From positions 1-6,664 of the forward strand of contig CAUZSN010000138.1 in NCBI GenBank assembly GCA_963582345.1: a DNA stretch of 6,664 bases. Direction: 5' to 3'. Position numbers and translations under genes: made by a program. Source of the DNA: CAUZSN01 sp963582345 (GTDB lineage: Bacteria; Planctomycetota; Planctomycetia; Planctomycetales; Planctomycetaceae). The notes beneath the pieces were generated by a model. That model saw only the letters and a program-made list of their open reading frames with translations. It ran no database searches and was not told the DNA's origin. Shown piece by piece: positions 5,959 to 6,664 of the stretch (position 1 is the stretch's first letter; each line of letters begins with the position of its first letter).

Positions 5959-6664
5959 TCAACAAAGCGGTCTGACTACACTCAGCCACTTCAGCAGATC
6001 ACTGACGAACTGGTCACGATTGGGTTCAAATTCCAAGGTGTGCTGAGCCTCGGGGTATTCGATCAGTGTTCGATGCGTCGACGCAAGGCATTCGTAATAT
6101 TGTTTTGTGGCCACATTGTCGATAATGCAATCGTTGCCTGCGAGCATAAGAAGCACCGGACAACGGATTCTGTCCCGCATTTTCAGGCTCAACCGACTTA
6201 ATTCGCGATCGGCCAGTAAAAACGAAATGGTCACTTGCTTCAACCCTAAGGAGTCCTCACGAATGAACTGCTGCCACTTCGCCTCGCCAGTGAACAACGT
6301 CGCGTCGTCCAACGGAACCGGTACAAGTTTTCGGCGAATTCCCACTTTCTTCGCCAACGCCAATTGCAGTTTCTGAAACCACGTGGGACCAATCAGAGCA
6401 CAGATCCCCGGATACAGCAAAACCAGGACATCGAGCAGCTCTGGTCGCTTTCCTGCAATCACAGCCGCCAATTTGCTACCCCAGCTCACCGCTAATAGAA
6501 TGACCGGACTGGTCGGGGCTATCTGGTTGCGTTGGTGGCGGACGTCACCTAAAAACTGAACGACATCATTGACCAAGCGCTGTTCGTGAACGGCGTCGCC
6601 ACGCGACTGTTGATTCAACCCCGCGCCACGACGATCGATGAAGCGAACGTCATAACCGGCTTCA
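5959..6664 (-). CDS. Alpha/beta hydrolase (serine hydrolase, lysophospholipase-like), 5' end missing
   Basis: A minus-strand frame of 234 visible residues, open through the right edge; a TTG at 6618 is internal because homology-like sequence continues before it. The fragment begins in strand and loop typical of the fold, GYDVRFIDRRGAG (visible residues 3-15). The nucleophile elbow is LLAVSWGSKLA with Ser60; its motif is A-x-S-x-G, not the commoner G-x-S-x-G. The acid is Asp178 in LLMLAGNDCIID, and the base His208 in PEAQHTLEFE. All three catalytic residues are therefore present in the usual order and spacing, with a lid-like insertion between about 85 and 165. Such enzymes cleave esters, often lipids, or act as thioesterases; the substrate is unknown. 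Roughly 60-80 N-terminal residues probably lie outside the window. It is the first visible gene of the minus-strand group leading to the YdjY-domain and DUF1571 genes. Fold is confident; specificity is not. Confidence 0.88.
   Translation of the reverse strand, partial: EAGYDVRFIDRRGAGLNQQSRGDAVHEQRLVNDVVQFLGDVRHQRNQIAPTSPVILLAVSWGSKLAAVIAGKRPELLDVLVLLYPGICALIGPTWFQKLQLALAKKVGIRRKLVPVPLDDATLFTGEAKWQQFIREDSLGLKQVTISFLLADRELSRLSLKMRDRIRCPVLLMLAGNDCIIDNVATKQYYECLASTHRTLIEYPEAQHTLEFEPNRDQFVSDLLKWLSVVRPLC

Overview
The window looks like an ordinary stretch of a planctomycete chromosome. The basis is two protein types characteristic of Planctomycetota lying side by side, a membrane-anchored DUF1571 protein and a secreted YdjY-domain protein. 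Long spacers and moderate G+C (near half by eye) fit. No RNA gene, CRISPR array, transposase, phage gene or recognisable defence gene was found. The phylum assignment rests on protein recognition without a database search.

Layout. Positions 1-1524 (minus) hold most of a lipoprotein-type solute-binding protein of ABC transporter family 5; its C-terminus lies beyond the left edge. A spacer of about 400 bases (1525-1922) separates it from a divergent plus-strand SGNH/GDSL-like hydrolase gene (1923-2696), which starts at GTG behind a strong Shine-Dalgarno sequence. Next comes a 744-base spacer between convergent genes (2697-3440). It holds no credible gene but has a perfect 13-bp inverted repeat, two adjacent C4/G4 hairpins and a pair of 10-bp direct repeats.

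From 3441 to the right edge all genes are on the minus strand, in transcription order: an alpha/beta hydrolase (5' end beyond the window), a YdjY-domain exported protein, and a DUF1571 protein with a variable proline-rich linker made from a 21-bp tandem repeat. Gaps of 87 and 280 bases make co-transcription possible for the first pair and less certain for the second.

Functionally, the left part concerns capture of peptides or similar solutes outside the cytoplasmic membrane. The right part encodes two exported or anchored envelope proteins of unknown function and a probable cytoplasmic esterase/lipase-like enzyme. No complete new system can be claimed. The best leads are the YdjY/DUF1571 pairing, the slippage-prone linker, a stem that could occlude the YdjY start codon, and the structured convergent spacer.
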